Assembly (NCBI GenBank): GCA_019914945.1
Contig: CM034099.1
Coordinates: 22,408,704-22,472,703, forward strand
From: Typha latifolia
Taxonomy: Eukaryota; Streptophyta; Magnoliopsida; Poales; Typhaceae
Reading direction: 5' to 3'
DNA: 64,000 bases
How positions within the stretch are numbered: position 1 is the first letter of the stretch; every line of letters begins with the position of its first letter. Positions 24,084 through 36,554 of this stretch are shown here, piece by piece. A program made the translations under genes and the position numbers. The notes under the pieces are model-generated. The model searched no databases and had not been told where the DNA came from. It saw only the letters and a list, made by a program, of their open reading frames with translations.

Positions 24084-27000
24084 AGCTTAAAAACATTACA
24101 TTGTCATGCTTTAGATCATGCTATGCTGTCTGTATTTGATATCTTCCTAAGGGATATTTTGCATCAACATTTGTCCCTGTAGGCAATTCTCTTTGCAATA
24201 AGATGCCAGTGACTACATCAGCCCCAAACATTTATATTTACCCACAGTTCAAGGCAATAAAGTTGTTGTTGGTTGTGTAGCATACTAAAATCCCTGTTTT
24301 ATGCAATCTAATGCTAGTATACCTGGAGTAATATATTGTCTCATTCACACAATAGTATAATACTGCTCTAATAGAGCATTATAATCATCTTTCAGACTTC
24401 TCTTTTTTTTCACTCATCCATTCATCTACAATCCGCATTATTATTATATTCACATGTTCATCCATTCCTCAACTCGAATGTTTACTGGACCATGATAAAT
24501 CCCAATTAAGGTATCTGTAGATCATACTCGGTATGGTAGCACTCTGGTATCCATAAGCATTTGCCAGAAAGTTTGAATTTGGAGTTTCTATTGCTGGTCG
24601 TGATTTGTCTAAAGAAGTTGGCTACATGGGCCTTCTTGCTGGGCGAAATATTATTTTTTCTGTTACACCACTTCATGCTTTCCCATATTCTGGTTCTAAT
24701 CCAATTCCATTGTCTTCATGTGCTTCTGCCTTTCTTATCAGCATATCTTCTGCTGCATGTAGTTGAATCCATCTGTTTGCTTCCGTAGTGTACTCATTCA
24801 TGAGAAGCCTCTGACTTTTTCCCATACTAGTCATAATAATCGCCAATTTACTGTTATAAACAGGTCTTTTCTTTATGGGGTTGGTAATTGTTTCAATCTT
24901 TAGGTAAGAAGCTGTGGCTACTTTCAAAAGCATATGCTGTTAATGGTTTAACCTTTGTCTTTGCTTGATTTCCTTCTAGATGATTGCATCAACACTACTA
25001 CCTTCCATGATGTCCTCTCACATTTGGGTTTCTTCTTGACAAAAATAAGTATAGACAAGAATTGAATATCTCTGTGCTTCTATCTTGTTCATAGACTGCT
25101 TGCAAGTTGCTTCCTTTTATTTGTAAAAAAATCCCTTCTCAACCTAGATTTCCTTTGCTTTCAAATTTTACTTTGCATATCCGCTGTGGCAGCTGTAATC
25201 ATTATTTAGAGAGGTTTGTATCACATCAAGTCATTAGTCCCTACTAGGATCAGGCGATCAGCTATATGGATCATTTTCCTGCATTTAACTTTATTTAGTA
25301 TGAGGTTCTTTTTCTTAATGTAAATGTGGTTATGTTTTCTCATTCACTATCTCACTGCTAGTTTTGGTCTCCTTTCCCCCTATGACACATACTTCAATTA
25401 AAGGACAACTCGGTTTTGAACATACTAAGCTGTGTATTCTTATGAAAACAAATTATGCACATGAATGAATAGGTTTGGTGAAAGTACATGCTACATCTAT
25501 GTTAGTATCTACAAATCATAGTATGTGCATAGATCTTGCTTTTCTGTTGCCACATCTGGCGTTAGTTGTGTTGCAAAAAATTCCCCAAGTGTATTGAAAA
25601 GAAGTTACTTTCTTGCATGCAATAGCCTTCAAAATGTCTTATACCCCCATGAGTAGTATTAGGCTCTAAAGATTGTAGAATAGTACTGCTCATAACCCAA
25701 TGCATCTACATTTTCTTGATTCCTCTGGTAGATTGGGTTTCTCTTGAAAGTTGAGACTATCAGAACTAATTTGGACAGTCTTCAAGTTTTGCATAGTTTA
25801 CACTTCAGGTAGTTTTGATGCTCTATGTTTTCATACAACTAAACTTTTCTCAGATGATATCTCTCTCAATCTTTATTTTCATTATGTATAGATCGATTCT
25901 CTTTATCTACTGAGATGTTCTGAATATGCAACATATGTATTCCTGGTTATTTGGTGGTCTTATGGATCTCTTTATTTGCAAGTGTTCTCACCTATCAAGA
26001 TTCAGATTTTTTTTTCTATATTGTTTTAGAATTGGATGCATGTAATATGTAGCACATAGAAATTTAATATGGTATAGTTGATTTGCTTTATATGCCAGAT
26101 ATTCCGCAAATGCTCTTTTAGCAATAGCGCATGAGTAACTTAACAGGCTTTATACCTTGTCAAAGACTGGTCTCAAGATCCATATGCTGGACTGAAATCA
26201 GGTATTTAAGATGATCTTCGCAGAAATCTTTTTTCTTATCTAAAAAGAAAAGGAGAGGAAAGGAAAAACATCTTTTGTGATGGAAATAAGAAATTTAAAT
26301 ATATTACAAAACATGTTAGGAATTTTATTCGTATGCAGGTCCAATTAGTTTTGAAGTTTAAACAAATCCTTGCATCTATATTGATATCATAAAGTTCATA
26401 TCCACTTACTGTTATGTTCTATTCTTGTTGAGTTCAATTAGTAGGTCCTACCTGTTTTCGTTATTTCATTGGGATTTTTGTAAAGTACTGGGTTCATTTT
26501 CTGAGTTAACACATTGCTTTAGTAAAAGTGACACAGAGAAAGCTGACTCAATTTAGCAGATCATTAAGCCAAAGTTTGCTCTCCATGATTACCTTTGTAC
26601 TGTGCGATCAACCGTAAGATCTTTTGAGCAACAGGTTAGTTTATCACTAAACTGCTATATAGCTGTAAGCAAACCCTTTTTTTTGGTTGATGATAAAAGT
26701 AAGCAAGCATTTTCAATGACCAACACAGAGTGACTAGAGTACTTCCATATATATTTCTCTGAAGTGGATGGCAAGCCTGGTTGGGCCCACTGACAAGCAT
26801 TTAGGGTTGTTAGTGTACCCAATAATTGGAAAGGCATCACTAACTCCTCAGATTCCATCACCCCATTAGAGACTGCATATTTTCCACCTCTCCCCTGGCA
26901 GCCTGCAAGGGATAATCCATTATTGCCACTTGGTGATGTGATGGGGATTTCATTTCAACCCTCTCATGCTACCAAACCATGTACTGGTGTATTCCACATC

Positions 27001-27887
27001 TTTGTTCTTTGGTGGGGAATCCATCAATCAAAAACAGCACAACAAAGAGTAATCCAGATAATCCAGAAAAGTCCATCCTTGAAGCCACAATAATCTCCTC
27101 TCTCCATGTGCCATCCCTTCTGTAAAGAGGTGAAAACTAGTAGGTTGTTTGTTGGCATGAGTTGACATTTGTGCTTCTGAGCATAACAGTAAAGCAAGAA
27201 AATGAGGGTTAGATGGATAATGTCTGCTGCAAATGGCAGGGCCATACTAGTAGTTGGATGAAGAAACCTTCCCACGGGACATTTTTTTTGATTGATTTGA
27301 TAGGGGTGTACACATTTTAATTTCCTAACCTTAGGCCATAAGCTATCTCCTAGTCGTACTAGCTCAAGGATCATTTTACGATCTCAAATGTGCCACAGAG
27401 AGTAAAACATTTTCACTAATTATTGTTCTTTTTTTTTTTTAACAATAGATTATTGTGTCGGTTCTTTATGTTGCTTAAATATTCTTCTTCTTTTTTTCTT
27501 TTTCTTTTTTTTTTGTGTTGGATCAAAGCTTAAATATTCTTCTAGCACTAGCAAATGTTGCCTCTAAATCTGACACCCTAACTAGCTCATTATCTGTACA
27601 TGTCAAGGAGTGGGGTGTGCCCCCAATCTTTTTTTTTTATGTCCTTACACATCCTTGTTGGATAATCGGGCCATATATTTATTATAGTTCATGGCCAAGT
27701 AGGTTACTCTACCGTGAACTGAGCCATAGATGCTTATGCTCATGCGAATCTCGAGATGAATTGGATGGTTGTGGCACGTGTGCAGACAATTGGCTGCATG
27801 GCACTTTTATATTCGAGCTTGTTTTCCGATGAAATGATCTTATACGACAGCTTTTCATTTGTATCTGCAATTTTCCATTTGACTTTG

Positions 27888-28253
27888 CATGCATATACGC
27901 CTCAATTTGCAGCGACGTTTTTATTGAAGTTGCCACTTTTATTTGGCTTTCCATGCACATGCGCCTCAATTCGGAGCGACTCCTTTTCTTTTTTCTATTC
28001 CTTAAACCTGTTTTCAAGTGAAGTTTTCTTATATTACAGCTTTTATATCGAGTTATTTATTAAAAAAAAATTAATGAAATAATAAAATTGGACTTTTAAA
28101 ATTGAATGCTTTTGTTCTTTATACTATACACATATATTTTTTTTTTAAAAATATTTTCTTGTGTAAATGCCTCGAATTTCATTTGTACTTGTGATTTTTT
28201 GTTTTGTTTTGTTTTCCTTTGCATGCCTATGCACCTCAATTCACAGTCCCACG
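27888..28253. repeat. Three dispersed copies of a GCATGC..CCTCAATT motif
   Basis: Copies start at about 27887 (GCATGCATATACGCCTCAAT), 27951 (CCATGCACATGCGCCTCAAT) and 28221 (GCATGCCTATGCACCTCAAT). The first two are also followed by near-identical GC.GAGCGAC / GCAGCGAC ends, 63 bp apart. The surrounding sequence is partly duplicated too (a TTATA/TTATATTACGACAGCTTTT-like string precedes and follows). It looks like a short decayed tandem repeat rather than a gene. Confidence 0.6.
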
Positions 28254-29408
28254 TGGAAAAGGCCATATTGATGTGGTGTCGCCAATGTGATGATTGTTTC
28301 TACATACATTTACATGTCAGCATGATCTAAGATGACACACTCGATCTTGTAAAAAGCCCTGTCTTCCGAGTTTTCAGTTTTCACTGGCAATGGAAACATG
28401 TCAGTGCCATGATTTGTGGTGGGGCACCACAAGATCACCCTCTTGCTAGTTAATCAGCAAAGTGCCAGCTAATAGCAAGTAAGGTATAGCAGGATCAAGC
28501 TCCTACAACTTGTCTCCAGGCAAGCTAATGTCAATTACCAGTGGCAAAATTGCCAAAATGTTTGTTATCTGTTACATCTCCCCTTATAATGCATTTCCCT
28601 TTCAATGCCCAGGGAAAAGAAAGCATCATTTGATTGACACCATCCAATCAACATATGCACCAAAGATTTCCTAATACCATGATATCAAAAGATCAGGGCC
28701 ACGCTTTTATTAAGCTTCTGGTTTCTATTCTGCACCTTACGGGCTATCAGAGTGGGGGTGGGGGCCAGCCAATATTTTGACAGTCCCAAGTAGTTGCAAT
28801 TCTAATTCATTTTTTCCTCCCTTTTTGCCCTCTTGATTATATCATTGATGCGAACCCACGCAAGGGCCCATAAGCTAGATAATGAAGGCCTACAGACCAA
28901 AGTACACAAGGAAGTCGAATAGATCACACCGACCTAATTAGGCCTAGTATACTTTTCCAGAGCTTTTGACCAAACTAGCCATCTACCTAAAGCTCAATAT
29001 TAAAATGTTTGCTTTATTGAAGAGCATTTTATTTGAAAGAGAAATTACTAACAAGTTCAGATACTTAGTTGAATCTCTTAGTATTTCATATCTGAAAAAT
29101 AAAGTGGTTTACCTAGATAAATCACTAATAAGTTGTTTAATATTTTGTGTAATTTATTTTGATGAATAAAGTTTAGGAGAGAGACTAGTTTAGTCACACA
29201 CACACAAAATAAAAACCTCTACTTTTTCATGCTTCTTCCACCGGTAAAACTTGTGGCAACCTGCACTACTAATAATTGGTAGCACAGGTATGATCTACTT
29301 AGGCATACTATAGCTCCTTAAATAGAGAAACCCAAAAAATTAAATTGAATATTACCACCTCATAAAATCATAGATAATATATATATATATATATAATACT
29401 TGAAGGGC

Positions 29409-29434
29409 AAAAAAAAAAAAAAAAAAAAAAAAAA
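29409..29434. repeat. A26 homopolymer
   Basis: Uninterrupted run of 26 A on the plus strand, just right of a short (AT) run. It may be the tail of an old retroposed sequence, but nothing to its left is recognisable as a SINE or a processed gene. Confidence 0.9.
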
Positions 29435-32159
29435 CACTTGGACTTGACATAAGCATCACAGGTTTAGAGTCTGCGTACATGTTCCGTGCTATCAAAAAGA
29501 TATATACAGGTGTCATGCTGGCTTGCACACCAAATGGAGAAGGGAGTGAGAGAGAGAGAGGGAGAGCAACCATGAATAATCTCCTAAAGAGAGACCTGTT
29601 TTCCTGCAGAAAGGCAGGAAAAAGGTTGCCACTATCTTTTCAATTGGGGGGAGTACATGTAAAGCTTTGTAAGGCCGAGATTGTGACTAGCAAAAGGCTT
29701 CACGTGATCAGTTTGGAGTTTTTCTCAGTGGAGAAGTTGGAATTGGCAGCACTGCCTTGAAGGTGCATTGACCAAACCACACTTCCATCAATTCTTCCTC
29801 TTCTTCTTACAAGACTTATATATTATTATTATTATTATCATTCTTATATATATATTCTTACTATTTAGGTATAGTTTACTTTATAAATAAAATTAATTTT
29901 AAAATAAATAAAGTTTATATTTCAAACATAATTATTTTTTTATTCACTTGTATTTTAAAATAAGAATTTAATAATTATCTTTGATGTGATGGAAAATAAA
30001 GGAAAAGATAAAGAGTATCCTGAATACTTTTTATTTTATTATAGAGAAAGTTGATGGGATAGATATGAAAAGTAGATTAATAATTTAATTAGTGCGCGTA
30101 GTACAATTTTGATAAATAGTATTTATATCTTAGAATGGAGTTATATAATATTTAGCTGTTATTCTGAAATAAATAATTATATTTTAGAATAAAAAATAGT
30201 TATTTCTAAAGTTAACGAGGCAGTGTTTACCTTCTAATCTCGTTCCTTTTTATGAGTATCATCTAATCTTTGAGTTATGTTTGGCATGTGGGAGATCCAG
30301 ATGTGCTTACTAGTTTTAATATTTTAGCTGTTATATACACCTCATAAATCTGCCAGGAACTAGAAATGGATGAAAATAAGATCCAGATGGGAGAAAACTA
30401 CAAAGGATCCATCTATCTCTAGGAAAATGATGCATAAAAGCCACCAACACCAATGACCAAACTGGTAAACATTTTTACTGGATTCCAACACTAACTCATG
30501 CGTTGCCATGAGGAGTCAATGGCATTCCATGCGATCATCCATGTACTGCGGACAAGGAGCCAAAAGGAAAAAAAATATATATACATATATATATAAGAAA
30601 CTGATAAGATAATTATTCAATTCTAATGAGACACTTCAAGAGAGGTGGAATAAAAATAAAAGCCCATCTACCTGAATAAATGTTCATTCTAGCAACATCC
30701 AACGTACCTAGCAAGTCGAATAACAGAGAGCAGTGGCTTCTTCCATGGGGAAATTGAGCAAAAATGTAGGAGGTTAGGGGGTTTGCCTGCTTTGGTGGGA
30801 GTAAAATTATTGGTTGGTCTGCTCCCTTGTCTGGAAATTTGCTCATGATGTCTCTTATAAAGCCTTATATTATATGATCTCAGTTTTAAGTGGGATGATC
30901 TGAGCCTCTATTTGGGTTGTTAAAAGGGAAAAAAAAGGAGGAAATGGAATGCCACCTTATCTATGCTCTTTGACCAAACTCCTCTGCCATTCCTTCCACC
31001 CATACCCATCTATCCATCTAACAACATTGTCTTCCAACATCCATACAAGCAAAAATATAAATAAATGAAGACTGGTAGCAAGAAACAAAACAATGAAATC
31101 CAATGTGATCTCATCACCTCCAAATCCCAAAAGAATCCCCCTCAATTAATCCCTACCCATCCACTTATGTCACTCTCTGAGAGGTTGTAGCTAACTAGCC
31201 ATGCACATACTGCAATACAACACCATGAAAAGAGGCATGAGAGCATTTAACTTTAGGCATTGAGGGGTGGGGGGGTAACAAAAGAAAACCTTTCTCTTTC
31301 CACCCAGAAAAGAAGGCAGATAGATTGAAAAAATATATATATTCATTGGGATTGGTGTAAGTGCATGTCCTTGTCATGACCAAAGCAGTCTGTGCTTTTG
31401 GGTGAATGGTAAGTTGGTAACTCATTCATGGTTCTTTGGGACTGTACCATGGAGTCTTTATTACGTTCCATGAAGAGTCAAGGCCGTGGCATGATGTGGA
31501 TTAGACTTGTAAGGGGTTTTGAGTGATCATCATGGTGTGGGTCAATGCAGTCAAGGCCTGGCTGAAGAGTTTTGCTTTCTGTGTCAGGGGGGTTAAGACA
31601 TGAGAGAGAGAGAGAGAGAGAAAGAGTAATGATCTCTCTTTGATCACCATACCTGGTACAAATGCTCCATTCCATTATTGAAAAAAAAAAAAGTTTGACG
31701 ACAAAAAAGAGATCTTGATAATCGAATGTCATAATGTTTGGTAAGTGATTCATTATATATTCTGTCACTTGGATGCATGAAGGAATCTCATGATACAAAA
31801 TCTTGGGCCCATTCACTTCTCTTTCTTTTTTTTTCAAAAAAGAAATGATCAACCTTTTGTGACAGAAATTGAGATAAAGAGAGCGAGACAAACACAATGA
31901 AGCGCCTCTCAATTGGAGTGTAGAATTATAAGGTTGATATTGCTCAGATCCAACCATATAAAAAAAAGAGCAGGGGTTTAGCAAAAAGTCTAATGATGAA
32001 CAGTTTTGAAATAGGGACATGAGGTAAAGGGGGAGGAGACAGTTGGGACCCGAGAAACAAGAAGTGGGGCCTATCCTGAGGGCAATTTGGTAATTTAAAG
32101 CCCATGATTAAATACTGTAGCTGAACTCATTCAACAGACACATGGTAATAGAAAGAGAG

Positions 32160-32173
32160 AGTAGGAGAGAAAG

Positions 32174-32215
<42 letters not shown>

Positions 32216-32262
32216 GAGAGAAAGAGAAAAGAGAGAGAGAGAGAGAGAGAGGTATATATTTA
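32160..32262 (+). promoter_or_regulatory. GAGA-rich core promoter with TATA box
   Basis: Two long (GA) runs (about 32178-32212 and 32230-32251) separated by a duplicated AGTAGGAGAGAAAGAG word end directly at TATATATTTA (32253-32262). The TATA box is about 115 bp before the start codon of the LHW-type gene, giving a predicted leader of roughly 85-90 nt. GA runs of this kind bind plant BBR/BPC proteins in known promoters; binding here is inferred. Confidence 0.6.
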
Positions 32263-32375
32263 AGCAAGAATGGTTCCCTTAGTGGTCACCTTACCTTACA
32301 AATAGGAGGATATATAGAGAAGGGGGAATTAGAGGTGAACAATTCATTCTCATCCAAAGAGGTCCTCTTCTTCTA

Positions 32376-33413
32376 ATGGAGGAACAACTCAATCCCTTAG
32401 CTGTTACTCATCTTCTTCAACACACTCTGAGAAGCTTGTGCATCCATGACAACTCTCAGTGGGTCTATGCTGTGTTCTGGAGGATCTTGCCAAGAAATTA
32501 TCCACCACCCAGGTGAGTTTAGATAGCACATGTAAAAAAAAAATAAAAGATAGCTAGAAAGCAAGATCTTCTGATGATTTTTATTTCTCTTTTGAAAGAT
32601 GGGATCTCCAAGGAGGGGCTTATGACAGAACCAGAGGAAATAGGAGGAATTGGTAAAATTTTGAGATATCCTTTTACAAATATATTTGCTAAATTGTAGC
32701 TCTATACTTGACTTCTTTGTTCATACATGTTAATAGGATTCTAGTATGGGAAGATGGATTCTGCAATTTTGCAGCTTCCACAAGTGAGCAAGGAATGGTG
32801 GGTGACTGTGAAGTGCAGCAAATGAGAGGCCTTCAACCTGAGCTCTTCTTCAAGATGTCTCATGAGATCTACAACTATGGAGAAGGGTAAGTAGAAGTTT
32901 CATATTACAAATATATTCTAGTATAAAAGTATTATTTCAACTGCATATAATAATATAATACTACTCCCCTTTAATTTATGCCAGATTGATTGGGAAAGTT
33001 GCAGCAGATCATAGCCACAAATGGGTGTTCAAAGAACCCAAAGATAATGAGATCAACTTCCTCTCTGCTTGGAATAACCCTGCTGATTCTGTAAGTAGCT
33101 TTGCTCTTGCTTCAAAGCAACTTTATCAAATGCCATAGCTTCTAATTTCAATGGCAATTTCTTTTCTTTTTTTCCCTTTTTTTTATAATTCCAGCATCCA
33201 AGGACATGGGAGGCTCAGTTCCAATCTGGTATCAAGGTCCACGAAACAATAATTAATACTTAATCATACTGTTTCCTTTTTAATATCTCCCCCTATGCAT
33301 AATTGTATGCTAATTAATTAGTTAATTAATTAGTATATGCTTTGCATTCATGCAGACAATTGCTTTAATAGCAGTCAGAGAAGGTGTAGTACAACTAGGA
33401 GCTATGAACAAGG

Positions 33414-33456
<43 letters not shown>

Positions 33457-33489
33457 CACGTGCATGGTATTATCTTATTCCATGCATGG

Positions 33490-33533
<44 letters not shown>

Positions 33534-34055
33534 CTTAAGCTTTTGCTCTTCATGACCATGAAGGTAGTGGAGGATCTAAGTTACGTAGTTCTACTTCGTA
33601 AGAAGTTTAGCTACTTGGAGAGCATTCCTGGCGTCCTCTTACCTCACCCTTCCTCGTCGTCGGCGGCTGGGGCAGCGGCGTTTCCTGTGAGGATGGAGGG
33701 GTGCAGCGTTGGACCGGGATTCGCGCCCCCGCCACCGATGGAATTCTACGACCATTTCAGCAGTCAGATTAGGATCATGCCATCGATGAGCAGCCTTGAG
33801 GCGCTCCTCTCGAAGCTCCCGTCGGTTAGCCCAGGGCCGTCCGGTTCGTCGTCGCCGGTGTACTACGAGATGCCTGTGATGATGTCGTCATCGCAGAGGC
33901 CGTCGCCGGGATTGATGGGGATGGCAAAGGAGGAGATAGAGGAGGAGGAGGAGGAGGAGTATGGGGGTGAGCAAAGAGGGATGGAGTTGGGTGGGGAGAG
34001 TAGCAGCTCTATGTCTTACTATCTCAATGTGAATAAACCTAGCGAGGGGTTCTAG
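32376..34055 (+). CDS. LHW-type regulator with bHLH-MYC_N domain only
   Basis: Seven exons (32376-32512, 32599-32652, 32737-32886, 32985-33090, 33195-33236, 33356-33412, 33564-34055) join to 345 residues. Residues 1 to about 200 form the bHLH-MYC/LHW N-terminal domain: NPLAVTHLLQHTLRSLC, WVYAVFWRILPRNYPPPRWD, LVWEDGFCNFA, PELFFKMSHEIYNYGEGLIG, and IALIAVREGVVQLGAM. The C-terminal part is GC-rich and low-complexity with the conserved MPSMSSLEALLSKLPSV motif and an acidic run of glutamates near 310. No basic helix-loop-helix follows, as is usual for this subfamily, often mislabelled WNK-kinase-related. It has no kinase motifs. It probably acts as a transcriptional partner through the N-terminal domain. 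A frame entering the last exon from inside intron 6 is not the real start. Confidence 0.92.
33417..33453. repeat. (CT) run at the start of intron 6
   Basis: The exon ends AACAAG at 33412, the intron starts GTAA and then runs as CT repeats for about 37 bases. A (GT) run at about 33501-33529 sits in the same 151-bp intron, so the intron is largely simple sequence. Confidence 0.92.
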
Positions 34056-36545
34056 GAATTAAAGTTTACTAGTTTCCAAATTCCAATATAGGGATTTAAT
34101 GGGTATAAATTTAGAGAAGTTTTCTGGTCTTGTATTGAGATGCATCTCTTGTTTCGATATATAAGATCTAATCTTCTTTCTTATATATATGTTTTGAGGA
34201 AATTACATATAACAAGTTACTCGGTATATTCGTTAGCAAGTAAGAGGTTTCATTTATAAATTATATAAAAGAGAGGATTTTATTTACAATATAGTTTTGG
34301 TATTTGTGTATCGAACTATTACATTACAACGTCGTGCAATTCTCTATGTTTTGTTTCACCACTTAATAAAGAAGCTACTTTTATTTTGCGTTCGTGCCAT
34401 GTCTTTATACTTGATATTTGATCGATAAGGACTTCATATATGATCTGAGCTCATCATCTAATCTTCAAAATGATGACAGTTTTTATTGCGATTCTTGATT
34501 TAGATATATATATTGGATATGATCAAATAGCTTCAAATTGTATTATTTTTTACTTATGTTTTAAGAAATAAGATAACTTCTGGCAGATGCGTTCGAACGC
34601 TTGATTTGCGTTCGCATATTCTGTATTTTACCGTTCGAATGCGATCAAGAAGCGTTTGAATGCACGACGAATAAATTGAGTTGTAATATAATTTGTTTAG
34701 AATTTTCTAATGATTGACTAGCCTCCAAATATGTGTAAAAGCAGTTAACATGGAATTATTGATTATTGAAACTTGTTTTGCATCTAGGCTTTACCCAATC
34801 CTTCCTCCCCCTCAGAATCCAATCTGAGCTCTTGTCTACGGCCGAGGTTAATCATCCGTCACTTCTCCCTCTTCACTCTAGCTACCAACCATATCTAGAA
34901 GCTCACTTCTCTCACCTCATCTTGTTTATGGCACTAACTCATCCACCATAGCCAAGTCCCACAATTAGCTATGTTACATAGTAAACAACAATAATAACAA
35001 AGTATTAAGAATAGGCACTCAAGCACAATAAGCGAAAGAGGAGATAGATCAATGTTCTAGAGACAAGCCTCTTTCTTGGGCAACTATGGCAGCATTACAA
35101 GTATAACTGCATGAGTCTTGAAAGGTTGATCATTCAACAAAGGAGTAAAACTAGATATGATCACCTAATGGTTCTATTTGTGCAACCTGTGAAACCAAGA
35201 GCAATACAACGAACAAAAGAAAAGGAAAACAACGAGGAGGGGAAGTTGGTCGATCTGCCAGTTACATTCATGAACAGAGAATTTGTATTCTCAAGATATA
35301 TATGACAATCTAAAAATAACAATGACATGGCAAAGCCTACCAATCTAAGCGGAATTGGAAGTGTGTTGATGCAGAACATGAAGCAAGGTGAGGCAAAGGA
35401 GGTTCAAGCCAAGATGATGGCGGCTTGTGTAGATAGGTCGATATTAGACAAGGCAAAATCCACGGTAGCTAACGCAGGCAATGGCATAGTGGATGGTCGA
35501 GGAGGTAACCGAGGTGAGATCCACGGCCCTTGGATGATGGAGACACGAACAGTCATAGAGTGGACAAAGACGATATGGAAGGTGGCGACGCCAATAAGAG
35601 GGGAGAAAGAGGGAGGAAAGAAGAGAGAGAAGAAGATAGAAGAGAGAATAAAGAATCAATTAAAGGCGAGAAAATCTCTCCTCCACTTAGCCATGGAGGG
35701 GGGGAGAGGATAGGCTGCTTGAGGCGATAAGAAAAAACTCTCTTAACAAGGGGGGAAAATTTCGAACCCTAGCTGAGCACTGCTAGGTGGTCGAAAGTAA
35801 TTAAAAAAGAAAGTAAACCAATATGTTTTGTTAGTATTTGAGCTGCTCATAGGGTAAGGTATTATAATTTTAACCCTCGAGTTACTGATAGAGTGACAGG
35901 TCTTCTTTATGCTGTTGAATGATTGTCTTTGGTTGCCTTAAATCATATATAGTAGACATGCATAAAAAATTTAATTACTATGATTAATAATAAAATTTTA
36001 TTATGTTATTATAACCTTTAGTTATTATAATATAATGTATACTTCAAGAAAAATTACTTGAAAAAACTACCGTAGAAAAATATCTATTAGTGACAACATA
36101 AATAGCAAAACCTCATGCTTATAAGGTCCATGACTTAAACATTAAAAAGTCCACGTCACAAACATTGAAAAGTCGGCTCAAAATAAATGTTAAACGTGTC
36201 TTATGTCTATCTAAGTGAGTTGCATATGCACTAAGTCCCAAATTTGTCACTGTGCACAAGTATGAAGTAGGCCATTTAATTATGATCAAATCCATAGTTC
36301 GATCATGTCACGAAATTATAGGGGCATCTACATCTATTAATATATGCACAACTATTGAGGTTGCTATTCAAAGCATAATCTGTGTGCGTGATATGAAACC
36401 ATTAACGAGTTTATCTACTTCCAAAGTATTAGAAAATATATAAATATATATATCGTTACTTCCTATTTGGAAGCTATTGTGCAAAATTTTCATGTTTTAG
36501 ATGAATTAATATAGAATAAGAGTAGGAATTTCTTGAGATGAACCA
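34056..36545. other. Noncoding, probable transposon debris
   Basis: 3' flank of the LHW-type gene, then AT-rich sequence. Frames between 34766 and 35730 (for example 35327-35713, rich in K/E/R) have no known domain and drift in composition; they look like old element remnants. No intact gene is seen. Confidence 0.4.
34585..34671. repeat. Second locus of the GTTCGAAC palindrome repeat
   Basis: GATGCGTTCGAACGCTTGAT, then TTTGCGTTCGCATATTCTGTA, then CCGTTCGAATGCGAT and GCGTTTGAATGCA. The order core, TTTGCGTTC, TCTGTA, second core matches the array at 17200-17388, so both are pieces of one repeat family. Confidence 0.7.
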
Positions 36546-36554
36546 AGCCCAAGA

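Larger units (their letters stand above)
24084..32140. other. 8-kb intergenic region without a supported gene
   Basis: The first 200-300 bp are probably the HIG1 3' UTR. The remainder is AT-rich with no frame that shows a domain, conserved splice pairs or coding composition. Frames at 24673-24933 (minus), 27024-27374 (minus), 28966-29169 (plus) and 29479-29760 (plus) were examined and not accepted. The right part (about 30.2-32.1 kb) is moderately complex, not obviously repetitive, and may be distal promoter for the LHW-type gene. Small repeats inside are listed separately. Confidence 0.5.

Noticed and set aside
24673..27374. Minus-strand frames of 68-116 residues in the 24-27 kb gap
   Set aside because: No recognisable domain, no consistent splice partners, and AT-rich context like noncoding DNA.
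33486..33563. An open frame entering the last LHW-type exon with a Cys/Val repeat start
   Set aside because: The start lies in intron 6; the repeat residues come from a (GT) run, and the true junction at 33564 joins the preceding exon in frame.
34585..34671. GTTCGAA motifs considered as tRNA T-loops
   Set aside because: No accompanying D-loop, anticodon stem or acceptor pairing was found; the motifs are part of a palindromic repeat.
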